Made by a program: the position numbers and the translations under genes. This document shows positions 7,709-14,590 of a stretch of DNA of 17,927 bases, piece by piece. The notes beneath the pieces are model-generated. The model saw nothing but the letters and a program-made list of their open reading frames with translations. It did no database searches and was not told where the DNA came from. The stretch comes from an uncultured Clostridiaceae bacterium (GTDB taxonomy: Bacteria > Bacillota > Clostridia > Lachnospirales > Lachnospiraceae), in contig CATLIJ010000018.1 of NCBI GenBank assembly GCA_949948825.1, forward strand, positions 1 through 17,927, given 5' to 3'. Positions within the stretch are counted from its first letter, which is position 1. Each line of letters begins with the position of its first letter.

Positions 7709-7858
7709 GTTACTGTTCACGGGGCCATCTTCCTGCCCGCCTTTGACGGACAAGAAGCCGGAATGTCCATCCGATGTGGAAACGGATATGAATTTGAGCT
7801 TACCAGCAAGCTTGACGTCCAAAATTCACATCCGTTCCCCCGCCGTCTGAACGGTTAC
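7709..7858 (-). repeat. 150-bp structured intergenic element, copy 2 (dnaE leader)
   Basis: This belongs to the same family as 1560-1711 but in the opposite orientation, so it reads forward in the dnaE leader RNA. The long first arm keeps 20 of 21 pairs (three G-U), and the third arm keeps all 13 pairs (three G-U). The loop sequence is close to the other copies (GTCAAGCTTGCTGGTAAG). The two ends differ: one is GTAACCGTTCAGACGG, as in copy 1, and the other is GTTACTGTTCACGGGG, as in copy 3, so the terminal stem is imperfect. It lies about 40-190 bases upstream of the dnaE start. Confidence 0.85.
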
Positions 7859-7860
7859 AA

Positions 7861-7910
7861 ATAAAAAACAGCTCCGGAAAAATCGGGGAATGTCAGAAAA
7901 CCCTCCCGGA
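7861..7910 (-). terminator. Possible terminator or attenuator upstream of dnaE
   Basis: On the minus strand, TCCGG (7910-7906) can pair with CCGGA (7877-7873), with an inner GGG/CCC pairing, followed by GTTTTTTATTT. The stem is short and interrupted. It could end glcT transcripts, or, because it lies downstream of the promoter at 7956-7984, act as a partial attenuator for dnaE. Confidence 0.33.
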
Positions 7911-7955
7911 CCCTGCCGAAGCAAACCTTTTGGTATTTATCCTGTTTCCAGAAAT

Positions 7956-7984
7956 ATTATAACAAACAAAGAATGTGAAATCAA
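7956..7984 (-). promoter_or_regulatory. Sigma-A promoter for dnaE
   Basis: On the minus strand TTGATT (7984-7979) and TATAAT (7961-7956) are 17 bases apart. The -10 box is perfect and the -35 box matches four of six. It begins five bases past the stop codon of the upstream antiterminator gene. Transcription would start near 7949, giving a leader of about 280 bases that includes element copy 2. Confidence 0.75.
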
Positions 7985-7988
7985 GTGT

Positions 7989-8813
7989 TCACACTTTAAG
8001 CCTCTCAATATGTATGGCCAGATGCCCCACTGCCTCCTTTGGCACCTTCCTTTCAAGCTCTCTTTCCATGCAGGAGCAAATCCGCCCTGCCAGCTCATAG
8101 GATTCCGGAAACTGAGTCCGGGCATATTCATCCATATCCAGGCTGATTGGCTCCCCCTCCCGGATTCGGACTACCAGATACCGCAAATGGGCCATAAACC
8201 GCTCAAACAGAAAGGAGTGGGGGTCCAGCTTTATCCCCAGCTCCTCCTCTGCCATGGTCACAGCCATCCGCATGACTGCGACCATGTGAAAAGATTCCTC
8301 CGGCCTCTCATCCGTCCGGCCGGCCCGGATGTGCAGGGCAATGTAGCCCACCTCGTCTTCACATAAGAAGCATCCCGAGCATTCCTGCACCATGTCCCGG
8401 CTTTTCTGTGCAATCCGGTATTCCTCCGGATAGAGGACACGGATGTCCCCGTGAAATGGATTTTTCAACAGGATTCCGTTTTGCATCCGCTCCACTGCCA
8501 CTGCAATATGGTCTGCTAACGGAATCAATATATTCGGATTCAGTTCTCCAAGCTCCCCTTTTGCCAGCTCCACAATCTTTCCGGCCAGCTCCAGAAATTT
8601 CGGGTCCATGCCGTTTAACACCTGACGGCCGGTCCGTTTCTTCTCTTCCCGGTCTACAATAGTATAGCGCTTTGTGTTTTCATCCCTCTCAAAACGCTCA
8701 TTCACCCGCTTTCCAAAGCCAATGCCGCTCCCCAGCAAGATGGCCTCTTCCTCCCGTTTCATATCATAGACCAGTACTCCGTTGTTGTTCAATACCTTTA
8801 TCACACGATACAT
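7989..8813 (-). CDS. glcT: BglG/LicT-family transcription antiterminator (GlcT-like)
   Basis: This RNA-binding protein prevents termination in the leader of a sugar PTS gene and is controlled by PTS phosphorylation. The 274 residues have the family layout: CAT RNA-binding domain (1 to about 57; YRVIKVLNNNGVLVYD, GSGIGFGKR) and two PRD domains. The expected regulatory histidines are present: H102 (DHI) and H161 (ALHIR) in PRD1; H209 (AHLRYLVVRI) and H268 (AIHIERL) in PRD2. It starts 25 bases after the ptsG stop with only a modest GGGGG site, so it should be in the ptsG operon. The ptsG leader carries a matching RAT and terminator at 11191-11276, which makes ptsG the likely target and implies positive autoregulation. 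The glcT name rests on that context; LicT-type control of another sugar is the alternative. Confidence 0.9.
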   Translation of the reverse strand: MYRVIKVLNNNGVLVYDMKREEEAILLGSGIGFGKRVNERFERDENTKRYTIVDREEKKRTGRQVLNGMDPKFLELAGKIVELAKGELGELNPNILIPLADHIAVAVERMQNGILLKNPFHGDIRVLYPEEYRIAQKSRDMVQECSGCFLCEDEVGYIALHIRAGRTDERPEESFHMVAVMRMAVTMAEEELGIKLDPHSFLFERFMAHLRYLVVRIREGEPISLDMDEYARTQFPESYELAGRICSCMERELERKVPKEAVGHLAIHIERLKV

Positions 8814-8838
8814 CCGTAAACCCCCATTGACTTTTTCC

Positions 8839-11085
8839 CTACACTCCCATCAAATCAGCCGCATGCTCCAAAGCCCGGATCTCCTTTTCCTCCGGCACCT
8901 GAATCGCAGCCCCTGCGGGAAGGGCCGTATAGATAATCATACAGGCTTCTGACACTGCATTGGCCTTTACATACTCCAAATCAAACCGCATCAAAGGCTC
9001 TCCCCGTTTCACATGGTCTCCGTCCTTTACCAGAGGCTCAAAGCCCTTGCCTTCCAGCTTCACGGTATCCACGCCGATATGCAGCATAAATTCCACGCCG
9101 TCTGATGTTTTCAGGCCAACTGCATGACCTGTGGGGAACACAAACGCCACATCCGCATCACAGGGAGCCAAAACCTCTCCGTCTGTGGGCATTACCATAA
9201 ATCCATCGCCAATCATCTTCTGAGCAAAGGTCACATCCGGAGCATGCTCAATCGGCTCCACCCTGCCGTTAAAGGGACTGTACAAAGGAATCTTTTTTCC
9301 GGAGGCCGGACCGGACAAAGCAGCTTTTCCGGCCTGATCCCCTGTATTGCTGCAAGGCTCTTCTTTGCCCTCTTCCTTCCCATGGGATTCCAGGTCCCCA
9401 TGATACTCCACATCCGGAGCCGTAGCCATATAAGATACCAGATCTGCCTTAATATTGGGAACTGTAGGACCATAAATCACCTGCACGCCCTGTCCCTTCC
9501 GAATCACTCCGGCTGCGCCGGTTTCCTTTAAAATACTCTCGCTCACCAGCTCTGGCTTGCTGACCGTACATCTGAGACGGGTAATGCAGCAATCCACATC
9601 CACCACATTTTTCTTGCCGCCCAAACCGTCCAGAATCCGCTGGGAACGCTCATCCACTGCTGCCTGTCCGGAGGCCGCCCCCTGCTTTCTGGCATCCACA
9701 TCGCTTCTCCGGTACAGCTTCACTTCCTCACTGTCATCCCGTCCCGGAGTCTTTAAGTCAAACTTCAGAATCAGATACTTAAATACAGCAAAATACACCA
9801 CAAAATACACAGCACCCACCACAGGAATCCAGTACCAGCTGGTCTTTGCCGCTCCGGGCAAAATTCCAAACAGTGTCAAGTCAATGATACCGCCGGAAAA
9901 CGTCATTCCCACGCCTACATTTAAAATGTGCATGAACATATAGGCAGCTCCGGCCAGAACACTGTGTACTGCATATAAAAACGGAGCCACAAAAATAAAG
10001 GTAAATTCCAAAGGCTCTGTGATTCCGGTCAGCATGGCTGTCAAGGCCGCTGACATCAAAAGACTTCCTGCTGCCTGCTTTTTTTCTGGCTTAGCCATCT
10101 GATACATGGCAAGGGCAGCTCCTGGAAGGCCGAAAATCATAAACGGGAATTTTCCCGTCATAAACCGGGTTCCCGGATTGACGCTGAAATGAGCAATCTC
10201 CCCCATATGGCCCAGCTGGGCAAAGAAAATATTCTGAGCGCCGTACACCATCTGACCTGCCACCTCCAGCTGGCCGCCCACTGCGGTCTGCCAGAAAGGC
10301 ATATAAAACACATGATGCAGTCCAAAAGGAATCAATGCACGCTCAATAATACCATAAATCCAGGTCCCCACATAGCCGGAGCTGTTGACCAGGGCGCCCA
10401 GGCCATAGATTCCATTCTGGATCACCGGCCATACAAAATACATGGCGATTCCCACAAAGATATACACCACACTGGAAATAATCGGCACAAACCGGGTGCC
10501 GCCAAAAAAGGAAAGCACCTGAGGAAGCTGAATCTTGTAATACTTATTGTGCAGGGCAGCCACGCCGAGCCCTACAATCACGCCTCCAAACACGCCCATC
10601 TGCAAAGAAGAAATTCCAAGGACCTTTGTCACAGAACCATCCAGCATTCCCACCGTCTGCTCCACAGAGCCGACCATTCCGGCCAGCGCATTTCCCGCGC
10701 CGTCAAGCACCTCGGGAGCTGTCACCAGCCTGCCGGACAATACCAGCAAAGCATGAATTGCGGTATGCATAATGAAAAAAGCAATTACACTGGCAAGAGC
10801 AGCAACCTCCTTCTCCTGTTTTGCCATGCCGACTGCCACGCCAATGGCAAACAGCAAAGGAAGATTCTCAAACACCACATTACCACAGCTGTTTAAAATG
10901 TTCAGAAAACCATTTAACAATGTACCAGGACCTAAAATCGCCTCCAGATGATAGGCATTGATCATAGTCCCATTGGTAAAAGAACCGCCGATTCCCAGCA
11001 GAAGACCTGCCACGGGAAGAATTGCAATCGGAAGCATAAAGGAACGTCCGACTCGCTGCAAAACACCAAAAATCTTGTCTTTCAT
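8839..11085 (-). CDS. ptsG: PTS glucose-family transporter, fused EIICBA
   Basis: This membrane permease imports and phosphorylates a hexose, most likely glucose. All three domains are fused in 748 residues, slightly longer than the 699 of Bacillus subtilis PtsG because of longer linkers. EIIC (about 1-440) is hydrophobic with many membrane segments and carries the signature GITEPLEFTFIFVAP (354-368). EIIB (about 478-555) has the phosphorylated cysteine C500 in CITRLR. A charged linker (about 560-595) leads to EIIA (about 598-748), with accessory H654 in GHAVGLKT and phosphorylated H669 in FMLHIGVDTV. ATG 11085 has AGGG upstream with suitable spacing. Expression is predicted to depend on the promoter at 11287-11315 and on antitermination in the leader. 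N-acetylglucosamine or maltose specificity cannot be excluded from sequence alone. Confidence 0.93.
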   Translation of the reverse strand: MKDKIFGVLQRVGRSFMLPIAILPVAGLLLGIGGSFTNGTMINAYHLEAILGPGTLLNGFLNILNSCGNVVFENLPLLFAIGVAVGMAKQEKEVAALASVIAFFIMHTAIHALLVLSGRLVTAPEVLDGAGNALAGMVGSVEQTVGMLDGSVTKVLGISSLQMGVFGGVIVGLGVAALHNKYYKIQLPQVLSFFGGTRFVPIISSVVYIFVGIAMYFVWPVIQNGIYGLGALVNSSGYVGTWIYGIIERALIPFGLHHVFYMPFWQTAVGGQLEVAGQMVYGAQNIFFAQLGHMGEIAHFSVNPGTRFMTGKFPFMIFGLPGAALAMYQMAKPEKKQAAGSLLMSAALTAMLTGITEPLEFTFIFVAPFLYAVHSVLAGAAYMFMHILNVGVGMTFSGGIIDLTLFGILPGAAKTSWYWIPVVGAVYFVVYFAVFKYLILKFDLKTPGRDDSEEVKLYRRSDVDARKQGAASGQAAVDERSQRILDGLGGKKNVVDVDCCITRLRCTVSKPELVSESILKETGAAGVIRKGQGVQVIYGPTVPNIKADLVSYMATAPDVEYHGDLESHGKEEGKEEPCSNTGDQAGKAALSGPASGKKIPLYSPFNGRVEPIEHAPDVTFAQKMIGDGFMVMPTDGEVLAPCDADVAFVFPTGHAVGLKTSDGVEFMLHIGVDTVKLEGKGFEPLVKDGDHVKRGEPLMRFDLEYVKANAVSEACMIIYTALPAGAAIQVPEEKEIRALEHAADLMGV

Positions 11086-11122
11086 TTCTTTTCCCTGCTT
11101 TCTTTTTTACTTTAAAAGTCCC

Positions 11123-11139
11123 GCCGCCAAATAGGCGGC
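11123..11139 (-). other. GC-rich hairpin in the ptsG leader
   Basis: GCCGCC pairs with GGCGGC across a TATTT loop, about 40 bases upstream of the ptsG start. It is followed by GGGACTTTTAAAG, too weak a T-run for a confident terminator. Just upstream, CCGTTT and AAACGG (about 11163-11189) can close another stem, so the whole leader after the terminator is structured. Confidence 0.4.
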
Positions 11140-11190
11140 ATCGCATGCTGTAAACCCCGTTTGTGCGGGCAGACACCACCCGAAAACGGC

Positions 11191-11250
11191 AAAAAGGCAT
11201 AAACTCCCCCTTTCCACAGTTATTCTGCCGAATTGCGGGTAGTTTATGCC
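11191..11250 (-). terminator. Leader terminator controlling ptsG
   Basis: On the minus strand GGCATAAACT (11250-11241) pairs perfectly with AGTTTATGCC (11205-11196), followed at once by TTTTTGCCGTTTT. It lies between the ptsG promoter and gene, and its left arm overlaps the RAT site. Formation of the RAT structure would block it, the classical LicT/GlcT antitermination arrangement. Confidence 0.85.
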
Positions 11251-11276
11251 TGATCAAACAGCTTTATCAGTAACAC
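11241..11276 (-). promoter_or_regulatory. RAT site (ribonucleic antiterminator) in the ptsG leader
   Basis: The minus strand reads GTGTTACTGAT, then a 10-base segment, then GATCAGGCATAAACTAC. This resembles RAT targets of the LicT/SacT/GlcT family (TGTTACTG...CAGGCA), especially the ptsG type with GAT/ATC. CTGAT pairs with ATCAG, and AAA can pair with TTT above it, so the apical stem appears longer than usual. The 3' half is shared with the left arm of the terminator at 11191-11250, making the two structures mutually exclusive. Confidence 0.82.
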
Positions 11277-11286
11277 ACTAAAATAA

Positions 11287-11315
11287 AGTATAGGGGGAAA
11301 TGTAAAGTTTGTCAA
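11287..11315 (-). promoter_or_regulatory. Sigma-A promoter for ptsG
   Basis: On the minus strand TTGACA (11315-11310) and TATACT (11292-11287) are 17 bases apart, a near-perfect consensus promoter. Transcription should begin near 11280, directly at the start of the RAT, giving a leader of about 195 bases. Confidence 0.88.
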
Positions 11316-11334
11316 TAACCGTTTTTTAATTTGT

Positions 11335-11485
11335 GTTACAGTTCACGGGGCGGGGAATCTGACATAAATTTGGGTGTCAAGCTCGCTTGTAAGCCCAAAT
11401 TTATGCCAGATTCCACATCAGGCGAACGCCTGATGCTTCTTGTCCGTCGAAGACGGGCAAGAAGATGCTCCCCGTGAACAGTAAC
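11335..11485 (+). repeat. 151-bp structured intergenic element, copy 3 (upstream of ptsG)
   Basis: This is the same family and orientation as copy 1. The ends are inverted repeats of the second type: GTTACAGTTCACGGGG at the left, with the right end complementary at all but one position. The first arm pairs at 20 of 21 positions. The second is the best of the three copies, CATCAGGCG paired with CGCCTGATG. The third arm and the long-arm loop are identical to copy 1. It lies 20 bases upstream of the ptsG -35 box and downstream of a second promoter at 11525-11553, so it may be transcribed from that promoter as its reverse complement. Confidence 0.85.
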
Positions 11486-11524
11486 CGAATTTTCCCTGGC
11501 GGCACGTTCTTATTTCTAGTTATT

Positions 11525-11553
11525 ATTATAACGGATTTTTGGCAACATAGCAA
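11525..11553 (-). promoter_or_regulatory. Possible promoter upstream of element copy 3
   Basis: On the minus strand TTGCTA (11553-11548) and TATAAT (11530-11525) are 17 bases apart. It lies downstream of the DUF3810-like gene and points through element copy 3 toward ptsG. It may be a second or ancestral ptsG promoter, or it may make a short RNA from the element. Confidence 0.55.
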
Positions 11554-11585
11554 CGGTTATTAAGGAAATATTGTGAAGAATCGTG

Positions 11586-12617
11586 TCATCTGTCTTTATA
11601 ATACCCCAGCATCAAATCCACCATCCGCCCATAGCTTCTGACTCCGTCCTTCTGATCATTCACCTTTAAGTACACATCATTCATCTGATTGGCCACCTCT
11701 GCCACCTTTCCCTCATACTGGTCCCAAAACTCATTATTCTCTTTTAAATCCTCTCTGGCCTGATGGCACAGCCCCTCCTGTATCTTCACATAAGCCTCCC
11801 AATCCGCCCGGGCCAGCGCATTTCCCGCATAAACCCACCCAGTCAGATAACCACTGTAACGAAACGCGGGGTCCTGTGAATTGACACATGCCAGATATCC
11901 AATAAAATTAGCTTCCTCCTCCCGCATAAATCCCTTTAAATGAGACAACTCATGGCAAATGGTATGAGGAACATTGTAATCTGGTATACTCCCATTAAAA
12001 TTGGCCTCAATCGTAAAAGGAGAATAAATTCCCGTGAGCTGCTGAACCGATAGAATCCAGGAGACAGCAATCTCCTTTGGCATGGGATAAAAACCGCTCA
12101 ATGACGGATAGGTTTCCCCCAGTGCTTTCATAGCCTGCACTCCCTCTGCCTTCCACTCCCTTTTATGGCCCCTGTACTCATCTGCCACAGCAGTCTCATT
12201 GACCTTTTCCAAAAGAAATTCACATAAGCGGACCAGCTCCTCATTGGAATACAAGGTGGTCTCTAATCCCACCGTTTTGGCAAAAGAATCTGCATAATAA
12301 TTCATTCCACAGTTCATTGTATATAAAAACAGCATCAATCCCCCCATAAAAATCCCCCTTGACACCACACGCCTGGGTTCTCTCCAAAACCACCCTGCAT
12401 ACACTATGCTGCCAAAAATCAGCAGATAAAGACATATCTCCACCACTGAGAAGGGAAAAATCCCCATAATTCTTCCAATAATCCCCACCAGTACAGGATA
12501 TACATGATGAGCATACCATGTGCCTGCCCCTGCCACTTTTCTGGCCAGCGCCTGCATTCCACCTGCGCCAGCCAGCAGGCAGATTCCAATGCCAAAATAC
12601 ATTTTGTCCCTGCTCAC
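11586..12617 (-). CDS. Membrane zinc-metallopeptidase-like protein, DUF3810 family
   Basis: The 343-residue protein has an N-terminal membrane region: hydrophobic segments at about 7-25, 39-78 (perhaps two passes) and 88-102. A soluble domain follows, with HELSH at 222-226 in a PHTICHELSHLKGF context and EEEANFIGYLA (233-243) a few residues later, a plausible third zinc-ligand region as in gluzincins. The arrangement matches DUF3810 as I recall it; substrate and role are unknown. The start is GTG 12617, chosen because GGAGG lies eight bases upstream; the next ATG (12602) would be too far away. It follows the atp operon terminator closely and I see no clear promoter of its own, so it may depend on read-through. 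No terminator is visible after it. Confidence 0.85.
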   Translation of the reverse strand: MSRDKMYFGIGICLLAGAGGMQALARKVAGAGTWYAHHVYPVLVGIIGRIMGIFPFSVVEICLYLLIFGSIVYAGWFWREPRRVVSRGIFMGGLMLFLYTMNCGMNYYADSFAKTVGLETTLYSNEELVRLCEFLLEKVNETAVADEYRGHKREWKAEGVQAMKALGETYPSLSGFYPMPKEIAVSWILSVQQLTGIYSPFTIEANFNGSIPDYNVPHTICHELSHLKGFMREEEANFIGYLACVNSQDPAFRYSGYLTGWVYAGNALARADWEAYVKIQEGLCHQAREDLKENNEFWDQYEGKVAEVANQMNDVYLKVNDQKDGVRSYGRMVDLMLGYYKDR

Positions 12618-12652
12618 TCTGCTCTCCTCCCCGAATCGTAGTGCCTGAAACG

Positions 12653-12682
12653 AAAAACTCCCAGCAGAATCTCTGCCAGGAG
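12653..12682 (-). terminator. Intrinsic terminator of the atp operon
   Basis: On the minus strand CTCCTGGCAGA pairs with TCTGCTGGGAG over 11 bp (two G-U pairs) with a three-base loop, followed by TTTTTCGTTTC. It lies 22 bases past the atpC stop. Confidence 0.85.
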
Positions 12683-12704
12683 CTCCCGAATCAATCCTAT
12701 TTCT

Positions 12705-13103
12705 CTAATGTTTCAGCCCCAGTCTTACCAGAGCTCTCTTCAATGCCATCTCAGCACGCAGCTCATCTAATCCGCTTTCCCTGGAAGCCAGCCGCCGCTC
12801 AGCACGCACCCGTGCCTCCTCCGCACGTTTAAAGTCAATCTCATCCGGCCATTCCGCCACCTCTGCCATTATGGTAACTGCATCCGGCAGGATTGTGATA
12901 AACCCTGAAATCAGCGAAGCCTTCTTTTCCTCGCCTTCCTCATGGATTTTCAGCACTCCCGGCGCTACCACTGCTGTCAGCGGAATATGATTGGGATAGA
13001 CGCCGATCTCTCCCTCTGTAGTTGTCAGCTCCACCATGGTCACATTTCCCTCATAGAACTGCTTTTCAGGAGTGATCACATTCAGTTTCATCACATCAGC
13101 CAT
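12705..13103 (-). CDS. atpC: ATP synthase F1 subunit epsilon
   Basis: Epsilon is part of the central rotor stalk and regulates ATP hydrolysis. At 132 residues it has normal length. The N-terminal beta-sandwich (about 5-85) contains LTTTEGEIGVYPNHIPL and GVLKI. The C-terminal helical hairpin contains IDFKRA (89-94) and LDELRA (112-117), both fitting the I/LDxxRA pattern associated with ATP binding in Bacillus PS3 epsilon. ATP-responsive behaviour is therefore plausible but inferred. ATG 13103 has GGGAGG upstream. It is 11 bases after atpD and is the last gene before the operon terminator. Confidence 0.95.
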   Translation of the reverse strand: MADVMKLNVITPEKQFYEGNVTMVELTTTEGEIGVYPNHIPLTAVVAPGVLKIHEEGEEKKASLISGFITILPDAVTIMAEVAEWPDEIDFKRAEEARVRAERRLASRESGLDELRAEMALKRALVRLGLKH

Positions 13104-13114
13104 AGATATCCTCC

Positions 13115-14506
13115 CTATTTCATGCGGGCAAGCACATCTTCAATACTGCCGGCATTCAGGAAGTACTGCTCCGGAATATCATCATGCTTTCCTGACAAAA
13201 TCTCCTTAAAGCCCTGAATGGTCTCGGCAAGAGGCACATAACGGCCCTCCATGCCGGTGAACTGTCCTGCCACAAAGAAAGGCTGTGACAGGAATCTCTG
13301 GATCTTTCTTGCGCGGGATACGGTCAGCTTATCTTCTTCAGACAGCTCATCCATACCAAGCATGGCAATAATATCCTGCAGCTCTTTATATTTCTGAAGA
13401 ACCTCCTGTACGCCTCTGGCTACATTATAATGCTCTTCACCTACCACACGGGGGTCCAGGATTCTGGAGGTAGACTCCAGCGGGTCCACAGCCGGGTAAA
13501 TACCCAGCTCCACAATGTTACGGCTAAGAACCGTAGTTGCATCCAGGTGAGCAAATGTGTTGGCAGGAGCCGGGTCAGTCAGGTCATCTGCCGGCACATA
13601 GACTGCCTGCACAGATGTAATGGAACCGTTCTTTGTGGAGGTAATCCGCTCCTGCAATGCACCCATCTCTGTCTGCAGGGTCGGCTGATATCCTACTGCG
13701 GAAGGCATACGCCCTAACAGAGCAGACACCTCAGAACCAGCCTGAGTGAAACGGAAAATATTGTCAATAAACAACAGTACGTCCTTACCACCCTCATCAC
13801 GGAAATACTCTGCCATGGTAAGTCCTGTCAGACCTACACGCATACGTGCTCCCGGCGGCTCATTCATCTGTCCAAACACCATGGTTGTCTTGTTGATAAC
13901 GCCAGACTCTGTCATCTCTCCGTAAAGGTCATTTCCCTCACGGGTACGCTCGCCTACGCCGGTAAATACAGAATATCCGCCATGCTCTGTGGCAATATTA
14001 CGAATCAGCTCCTGAATCAAAACCGTCTTTCCTACACCAGCGCCTCCGAACAGGCCGATCTTACCGCCCTTCTGATAGGGACACAGAAGGTCTACCACCT
14101 TGATACCAGTCTCCAAAATCTCTGTCTCTGTAGACTGATCCTCAAAAGTCGGAGCCTTTCTGTGAATCGGCAGATATTTCTCTACCTTTGGTTTTTCCTT
14201 ATTATCAATGGGATCTCCCAGCACGTTGAAAATACGCCCCAGCGTATTCTCACCCACCGGCACCGTGATTGGCGCCCCGGTCGCAATGGCGTCCATACCA
14301 CGTCTTAAACCATCTGTGCTTCCCATGGCGATACATCTTACCGTATCATCGCCAAGATCCTGGGCCACCTCCACAACCAGTCTTCCGCCGTCATCCAGCG
14401 GAATCTCAATCGCTTCGTTGATCTCCGGAATCTTGCCCTGGGAGAACTTGATGTCCATAACCGCACTGATGATCTGTGTGATTTTGCCAGTATTTTGTTC
14501 TGCCAT
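13115..14506 (-). CDS. atpD: ATP synthase F1 subunit beta
   Basis: Beta carries the catalytic nucleotide sites of F1. The 463-residue length is standard. Walker A is GGAGVGKT (154-161), followed by GERTREGNDLY (185-195) with the catalytic glutamate, Walker B LLFIDNIFRF (244-253) and the DELSEEDKL segment that contacts gamma. ATG 14506 (MAEQNTGKI) is chosen because GGAG lies seven bases upstream and the length then matches the family. Upstream in-frame alternatives begin with poor codons and add non-conserved residues from a hairpin region. It is separated from atpG by 123 bases, unusually wide for this operon, containing a long hairpin and a possible promoter. Confidence 0.98.
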   Translation of the reverse strand: MAEQNTGKITQIISAVMDIKFSQGKIPEINEAIEIPLDDGGRLVVEVAQDLGDDTVRCIAMGSTDGLRRGMDAIATGAPITVPVGENTLGRIFNVLGDPIDNKEKPKVEKYLPIHRKAPTFEDQSTETEILETGIKVVDLLCPYQKGGKIGLFGGAGVGKTVLIQELIRNIATEHGGYSVFTGVGERTREGNDLYGEMTESGVINKTTMVFGQMNEPPGARMRVGLTGLTMAEYFRDEGGKDVLLFIDNIFRFTQAGSEVSALLGRMPSAVGYQPTLQTEMGALQERITSTKNGSITSVQAVYVPADDLTDPAPANTFAHLDATTVLSRNIVELGIYPAVDPLESTSRILDPRVVGEEHYNVARGVQEVLQKYKELQDIIAMLGMDELSEEDKLTVSRARKIQRFLSQPFFVAGQFTGMEGRYVPLAETIQGFKEILSGKHDDIPEQYFLNAGSIEDVLARMK

Positions 14507-14531
14507 CTTGTTTCTCCTTATACTCATAATA

Positions 14532-14573
14532 CCATTCAGCCAAATGCCGGATATAACCCTTGCGGCTGAATGG
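14532..14573 (-). other. Long intercistronic hairpin before atpD
   Basis: A perfect 10-bp stem, CCATTCAGCC paired with GGCTGAATGG, encloses a 22-base loop in the atpG-atpD gap and ends about 12 bases before the GGAG of atpD. No T-run follows on the minus strand, so it is not a terminator. It could be a stabiliser or processing site that raises beta output. Confidence 0.55.
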
Positions 14574-14590
14574 CTGCATCTGTTTTGCTT

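Noticed and set aside
7709..7858. Element copy 2 as a riboswitch or T-box for dnaE.
   Set aside because: The same fold occurs twice more in both orientations at unrelated genes, there is no following terminator within it, and no known aptamer core is visible. A dispersed repeat is the better explanation.
10189..10896. Long plus-strand open frame (235 codons) opposite ptsG.
   Set aside because: It is a shadow of the ptsG coding strand, with His/Asn-rich low-complexity content and no independent start signals.
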